Below, piece after piece: positions 59,824 through 64,000 of a stretch of 64,000 nucleotides of DNA. This DNA is from Streptomyces flavofungini (lineage in GTDB: Bacteria > Actinomycetota > Actinomycetes > Streptomycetales > Streptomycetaceae). The translations under genes were made by a program, and so were the position numbers. The stretch lies in the NCBI RefSeq assembly GCF_030388665.1, contig NZ_CP128846.1, forward strand, positions 5,778,501 to 5,842,500, read 5' to 3'. The notes beneath the pieces were generated by a model. It searched no databases. It saw only the letters and a program-made list of their open reading frames with translations, and had not been told where the DNA came from. The stretch's first letter is position 1. Each line of letters starts with the position of its first letter.

Positions 59824-61680
59824 ATGAGCGCCCCAACCCCGGCCCCCGGCGACGACAGGCCCCGCGAAGGCTACTACCCCGATCCGTCCATTCCGGGATA
59901 TGTCCGGTACTGGAACGGCGCGGCCTGGGTGCCCGGTACCAGCCGTCCCGCACCGTCCGACGGCGAGCCCCTGCCCGCACCGCCCCGCTCGGCCACCGCG
60001 CCCCCCGCCCCCGCTCCGGCCCCGGCTGCGCCCGCTGCCGCCGAGGAGACCGGCCCGGTGTTCTTCGACGAGGAGCCGGGAGGAGTGACGCAGACCGGCC
60101 CGGACACGGACACGAACATCGGCCTGGGGGTCGGTCTGGGCCTGGGCGCCGGTCCTGACGCCGCCTCCGGCTCCGGTTCTGCCTCCGGCTCCGCTGCCGG
60201 GTCCGGCTTCGGAGCCGGTGCGGGTGCCGGGTTCGGTGACGGACAGCACGGGGCCAAGCCCGAGCCCGCCTCGGCCTGGCAGGCGGACGCGGCCCGGCAG
60301 ACGGGGCTCGGCGGTGAGCAGGACCAGCGGGTGTCATGGGGCTCGCCCGCCCAGGCGGACCCGCGGGACCCGCGCGTGCGGGGCGAGGGGGCGGCGCCCG
60401 GCGCGGCGGGGGCGGCCGCGGGGAGCGCGGCCGAAGCCGGCGCGCGGCGCGTGCCCGCGCAACAGCAGCCCGGTGCGCGGCAGGAGCCGGGGCAGCGGGA
60501 GCAGGCTCCGGCGGCCGTCGGCCGACCCGGGGACGCCGACGCGGACGGGCCGGGCACGGCGACGTCCCGGGCCGTCGAGCACGCCGTGCCGAAGCCCGCC
60601 ACCACCGAGGGAACGGTGACCTTCCGGCGGCCGACGGGTCCGGTGAAACCGGCGGGGGCCGGGACGCCGGACGCGGACGGCGGGACCGAGGGGACCATGG
60701 CGATCCGGGCCCTTCGCCCCAAGTCGGGGCAAGCGGGGCACACTTCCGGCGCCGCTGCCTCATCCCCGTCGCCCTCGCCCTCGCCCTCCACTCCTGTCTC
60801 CATCCATGCCTCCCCTTCCCCGTCCCCTTCTCCGTCCCCTTCTTCAGCGACTCCCGCGGCCGCGGCCGCCCAGACTCCTGTGGTGCCGCAGCAGCAGGGA
60901 CGCGCCCCGCAGGCCGGGGCACAGGAGCAGGGTGTGCCCCCGCAGGCCGGGGCACAGGAGCAGGGTGTGCCCCCGCAGGCCGGTGTCCAGGGCGGTGCCC
61001 AAGGCGGCGCCCCGGGCGGAGTCGCCTCGCCGTTGACGTCCGGGCCCGGCGGCGGGTCGGCCTCCTGGGCCCAGCAGGTGCACCAGCTCGCGCAGTCGCC
61101 GGGGCAGGGGCAGTCGGGGCCGCAGGGCGAGGGCCCCGTCCTGCCGTGGAAGCCGGTGACCGCGGACCCGTTCGCGGCGGTGGTCCAGGCGCAGTCGGAG
61201 GCGCGGCCCGCGGGGCTCGGCAAGCGGTTCGCGGCGCGGTTCATCGACACGGTGGTGCTCGCCGCCGTGACCGCGGGGGCGGCGCTGCCGCTCGGCACCC
61301 GGGCCGCGGACCACATCGACAGCAAGATCGACGCGGCGAAGCTGTCGGGCGAGAAGGTCACGGTGTGGCTGCTCGACGGGACGACGGCCGGGTACCTCGG
61401 CATCGTCCTCGGCGTGCTGCTGCTCTTCGGGGTCCTGTACGAGGCGCTGCCCACGGCCAAGTGGGGCCGCACCCTCGGCAAGAAGGTGTGCGGGGTCGAG
61501 GTCAGGGACATCGAGGAGCACGGGGCGCCGTCGTTCGGGGCGGCGCTGCGGCGCTGGCTCGTGTACAGCGTGCCGGGGGTCCTGGTGGTCGGGGTCGTCG
61601 GGGTGCTGTGGTGCCTGTTCGACCGCCCCTGGCGCCAGTGCTGGCACGACAAGGCGGCCGGGACGTTCGTGGCGGGCTGA
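59824..61680 (+). CDS. DUF2510-RDD membrane protein with long low-complexity linker
   Basis: 618 residues from ATG 59824. The N-terminal DUF2510 motif is EGYYPDPSIPGYVRYWNGAA. About 400 disordered Pro/Gly/Ala/Ser residues follow, with a 33-bp coding repeat (GVPPQAGAQEQ). The C-terminal RDD domain has LGKRFAARFIDTVVLAAVTA, LPTAKWGRTLGKKVCGVEVR, and WHDKAAGTFV. RDD proteins are small-molecule or ion-exchange candidates. Confidence 0.85.
   Translation: MSAPTPAPGDDRPREGYYPDPSIPGYVRYWNGAAWVPGTSRPAPSDGEPLPAPPRSATAPPAPAPAPAAPAAAEETGPVFFDEEPGGVTQTGPDTDTNIGLGVGLGLGAGPDAASGSGSASGSAAGSGFGAGAGAGFGDGQHGAKPEPASAWQADAARQTGLGGEQDQRVSWGSPAQADPRDPRVRGEGAAPGAAGAAAGSAAEAGARRVPAQQQPGARQEPGQREQAPAAVGRPGDADADGPGTATSRAVEHAVPKPATTEGTVTFRRPTGPVKPAGAGTPDADGGTEGTMAIRALRPKSGQAGHTSGAAASSPSPSPSPSTPVSIHASPSPSPSPSPSSATPAAAAAQTPVVPQQQGRAPQAGAQEQGVPPQAGAQEQGVPPQAGVQGGAQGGAPGGVASPLTSGPGGGSASWAQQVHQLAQSPGQGQSGPQGEGPVLPWKPVTADPFAAVVQAQSEARPAGLGKRFAARFIDTVVLAAVTAGAALPLGTRAADHIDSKIDAAKLSGEKVTVWLLDGTTAGYLGIVLGVLLLFGVLYEALPTAKWGRTLGKKVCGVEVRDIEEHGAPSFGAALRRWLVYSVPGVLVVGVVGVLWCLFDRPWRQCWHDKAAGTFVAG
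60910..60975 (+). repeat. Two 33-bp coding repeats in the RDD protein
   Basis: Two perfect 33-base copies (60910-60942 and 60943-60975) encoding QAGAQEQGVPP, plus a partial third. Likely slippage-prone. Confidence 0.85.
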
Positions 61681-61809
61681 GCGGCCTGTCGGCGGGGTGT
61701 CGCCGGGCCGGGCGCGGGCCTACCTTCGGTAGAGGCCCCCGCGGGGGGTCGTAACCCGGACAGCCGCTCGTCGCATGCGGCGCACTCCACTTCGAGGTGC
61801 ACTCACCCC

Positions 61810-62505
61810 ATGAGCACCGAACCGCCGCAATACCCCAACGGCCCGGACCCCGACGACAACGACCCCTTCAGGAAGCAGCCGCCCCCGGCCTCCGACGGGC
61901 CCCCGCCGCCGGGCGGGGGCTCCCCGTACGACCCGCCACCGCCGGGCGCGGGCGGCGGCACCCCCTTCGGTGGCGGCGGCCCCGGCGGCACCCCGCCGCC
62001 CCCGTACGGAGGCGACCCCTACGGCGGCGGCTTCGGCGGGCAGGACCCCCTCGCGGGCATGCCCCCGCTCGCCGACAGCGGCAAGCGCGTCCTCGCCCGC
62101 ATCATCGACATGATCCTCGTCGGCGCGGTCGTCATCCTTTTGTCCCTCCTTTTCGGGACGAACGAGTACGACTGGGACCCGGACAAGGTGGACGCGGGCA
62201 GGTCGTTCGGCCAGTCCCTGCTCGCCGCCGTGCTGTACATGGCGTACGACAGCTATCTGATCTCGAAGACGGGGCAGACGCTGGGCAAGAAATGGCTCGG
62301 AATGAGGGTGGCGAACCTCAACGACGGGGCGAACCCCACGCTGCAGACGGCGCTCGCGCGCTCGGCGGTGCTGTGGATCCCGTTCGCGTTCTGCTGTGCC
62401 TGCATCTGGACGGCGATCTGCGGCGGCTGGAGCTTCTTCGACAAGCCCTACAAGCAGGGGCTGCACGACAAGGCGGCCAAGACGGTGGTGGTCAGCGTGG
62501 GCTGA
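61810..62505 (+). CDS. RDD family membrane protein
   Basis: 231 residues from ATG 61810. A Pro/Gly/Tyr N-terminus of about 80 residues precedes the RDD domain: SGKRVLARIIDMILVGAVVI, LISKTGQTLGKKWLGMRVAN and GLHDKAAKTVVV. A smaller sister of the upstream gene; 129 bases separate them. Confidence 0.88.
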   Translation: MSTEPPQYPNGPDPDDNDPFRKQPPPASDGPPPPGGGSPYDPPPPGAGGGTPFGGGGPGGTPPPPYGGDPYGGGFGGQDPLAGMPPLADSGKRVLARIIDMILVGAVVILLSLLFGTNEYDWDPDKVDAGRSFGQSLLAAVLYMAYDSYLISKTGQTLGKKWLGMRVANLNDGANPTLQTALARSAVLWIPFAFCCACIWTAICGGWSFFDKPYKQGLHDKAAKTVVVSVG

Positions 62506-62527
62506 GCGGCGCGAGGGCATGCTGAGA

Positions 62528-62601
62528 GCCCGGCGCTGCGGCGGCGCCGGGCGGTGGGTCGCGGCGGGTCCGTGGGCGTCACCTGCGAGGGCAGGTGACG
62601 C
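62528..62601. terminator. Two stem-loops between convergent genes
   Basis: GCCCGGCGC / GCGCCGGGC (62528-62552) and the perfect 11-pair GCGTCACCTGC-GAGG-GCAGGTGACGC (62576-62601), which abuts the stop of the minus-strand gene. A bidirectional terminator. Confidence 0.75.
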
Positions 62602-62970
62602 TCAGGGGCCCGCCGGTTCGCGTACGGGCAGTGGGGCGTGCGGTGCGGTGTGCTGCCCGGTGGCGGAGTCGGGGGTGAGCACGGTGCGCTGCACCGGGAT
62701 CCGCTCTTCGAAGTTCGAGGTGGTCAAGGCGGGCGCGGGGGCCGGGACCGCGGCGGCGGGCGGGGGCCCGGCCGGCTCCGGGGCCGGTTTGGGCAGGGGC
62801 ACCGTCATGGCCACGAGCAGGCCCAGGCCCAGCGCGGCGAAGGTTATGACCGCGACGCCCGGCGCCGAACTCGTCTGCGAGAGCAGCAGCATGGCGAGCG
62901 TGGAACAGATGACGGTCGCGGAACCGTAGGCGAGCTGTGCGACGGTCGGACGAGGCATGGGGCGAGACAT
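62602..62970 (-). CDS. Small two-helix membrane protein
   Basis: 122 residues from ATG 62970. Two hydrophobic segments (LAYGSATVICSTLAMLLL; GVAVITFAALGLGLLVAMTV) are followed by a Pro/Ala-rich tail with NFEERIPVQRTVLTP. A conserved Streptomyces-type protein of unknown function. Divergent from the M6 protease gene. Confidence 0.7.
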   Translation of the reverse strand: MSRPMPRPTVAQLAYGSATVICSTLAMLLLSQTSSAPGVAVITFAALGLGLLVAMTVPLPKPAPEPAGPPPAAAVPAPAPALTTSNFEERIPVQRTVLTPDSATGQHTAPHAPLPVREPAGP

Positions 62971-63448
62971 GGCGTGATCCGTCCTCGGGACAGCGGATGC
63001 GGGGGAGAGATCAAGACGATGTGGACGTATGCGAATCAAAGGGTGCTCAAAGGTGGCGACTTGGAAGCTTCGCCGAGTACCCGTGCGCACCGTCGAAATG
63101 ACTCTATTCGCCTGCATGCCCGACGGGAACGGGCGGTAAGCGTGACCTAACCCACGGTGCCGGTGCACAGGGGGCGCATGGATTCATGCGTCCCGCCAAT
63201 TGGACGGCGGGGCGCGCCTGTTGAGGGGGCGGGGGGTGTTGCCCGTGCGCCGCCCCGATCACGCTTGATCATGTTCGGATAGCGGTCGGTCGAGTCTGCA
63301 TAGGGTACTTGGCCTGTTCAAGTCAAGGTCTGTCTTTTCTCCCCTCTCTCCGGTCGAATGTCGTCACTTGTGACGCGCATATCGCGCGCGGACCTCCTCG
63401 ACCGGGAATTGCGGTCCGTGATGCGGGCGCGGGGGAGGACAGCATCAA
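62971..63448. other. Upstream region of the M6 protease gene
   Basis: About 478 bases. TAGGGT (63300-63305) could be a -10. The perfect palindrome CGTCAC-TT-GTGACG (63362-63375) lies 74 bases before the start, and a good ribosome site (GGGGGAGG) precedes GTG 63449. Base composition is lower in GC around 63300-63360. No gene seen. Confidence 0.45.
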
Positions 63449-64000
63449 GTGACCATCAAGAGACGAACGTTCAGAGCGACCGCGGCAGCGGTCGCTCTCG
63501 CGGCTGCGACCGCGACGTTCTCCGCCTATTCAGTGGCGGCCGCCGACGACGGCGGGAGCGGCGACAAGGCGTCCGCGACCGGCAAGGTGGCAGCCATCGA
63601 CCGCCGGGATCCGGCGGACGCCAAGGCCCACGTCGACCACGACCTCGAGGGCCCGTTCAGCAAGCAGCAGGCCCAGCAGCGCAAGGCCGCCCTGGAGCAG
63701 GTCGTCTCCGGCGACGCCAAGGTGCGCAAGCGCGGCGGGTCGAACGTGGTCAAGCTCGACGACAAGAAGTACGTCGAGCTGGGCCGGGAGAAGACCGACA
63801 AGATCTTCACGATCCTGGTGGAGTTCGGGGACAAGGTGGACGACACCACCATGTACGACCCCGACGGACCGGACGGCCCCGAGCAGCCCGTCAAGAAGTA
63901 CGGCGGCAAGCCCGGCCCCGCGCACAACAAGATAGCCAAGCCGGACCGTGCGAAGGACAACAGCACGGCCTGGCAGGCGGACTACAACCGGAAGCACTTC
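63449..64000 (+). CDS. Secreted M6-family metalloprotease (immune inhibitor A-like), partial
   Basis: The first 184 residues from GTG 63449; the gene runs past the window. Signal RRTFRATAAAVALAAATATF, then the InhA-type propeptide: RKAALEQVVSGDAKVRKRGG, VELGREKTDKIFTILVEFGD, and WQADYNRKHF. The catalytic HEXXH would lie beyond the window. A secreted protein-degrading enzyme. Confidence 0.85.
   Translation, partial: MTIKRRTFRATAAAVALAAATATFSAYSVAAADDGGSGDKASATGKVAAIDRRDPADAKAHVDHDLEGPFSKQQAQQRKAALEQVVSGDAKVRKRGGSNVVKLDDKKYVELGREKTDKIFTILVEFGDKVDDTTMYDPDGPDGPEQPVKKYGGKPGPAHNKIAKPDRAKDNSTAWQADYNRKHF

Overview
The window is high-GC actinobacterial chromosome and almost certainly Streptomyces. 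The evidence is the strong G/C third-position bias, GTG/TTG starts, leaderless promoters, an SsgA-like division protein, the melC1-melC2 tyrosinase pair, an XRE-DUF397 pair, HelD, and the order narK-nnaR-(DUF1772)-CGNR-sigU-rsuA-helD-malic enzyme-hup-murA-yqgE. From memory this matches the S. coelicolor core around SCO2920-SCO2963, read in reverse; no database was consulted.

Layout. 1-2.3 kb: end of a bifunctional polysaccharide deacetylase/GT2 synthase. 2.3-8.7 kb: an accessory, scarred segment. It holds two paralogous cytosolic genes (2475-3164 and 7435-8148), an IS21 istB remnant fused to the tail of a second GT2 gene, a lipoprotein/secreted-protein pair, an intact-looking IS5-type element, a frameshifted gene and two gene relics. 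8.7-20 kb: a DUF-type membrane protein, nitrate transport and its HemD-domain regulator, DUF1772, CGNR, SigU/RsuA, HelD, a structured RNA candidate and malic enzyme. 20-27.5 kb: HU, MurA, YqgE, LysR with a divergent MFS pump, DUF3039, and a GH20 hexosaminidase. 27.8-33.5 kb: a three-gene xanthine-dehydrogenase-type operon whose Fe-S subunit carries a huge repeat-bearing extension. 34-37.4 kb: a P-loop kinase, a possible 10-codon gene, an ECF sigma factor with a membrane anti-sigma-like protein bearing a dead L,D-transpeptidase domain, an active-looking L,D-transpeptidase, and tRNA-Cys. 37.5-41 kb: isochorismatase-like hydrolase, HATPase, XRE/DUF397 and melC2/melC1. 41-49.7 kb: two Pro-rich membrane proteins, MFS, a superfamily II helicase, IclR, a secreted Lon-domain protease, and an ArsR operon with a clear operator. 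49.8-54.2 kb: a glycine-betaine-type ABC operon and an AsnC regulator. 54.3-59.5 kb: hpd, a TPR protein, a GlcD-like oxidase and ssgG. 59.8-64 kb: two RDD proteins, a small membrane protein and the 5' end of a secreted M6 metalloprotease that runs off the window.

Several regulatory units are visible. A sigma/anti-sigma pair sits beside a cell-wall cross-linking enzyme, and the anti-sigma-like protein seems to reuse the same fold without its catalytic cysteine. An RNA with its own promoter, a 12-bp closing helix, a GNRA hairpin and an 18-bp terminator precedes malic enzyme. A 17-bp inverted repeat covers the arsR promoter. At least three families of palindromic intergenic repeats are scattered between genes, and one copy appears to have become coding sequence inside helD. 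No rRNA, CRISPR array or replication origin was seen.
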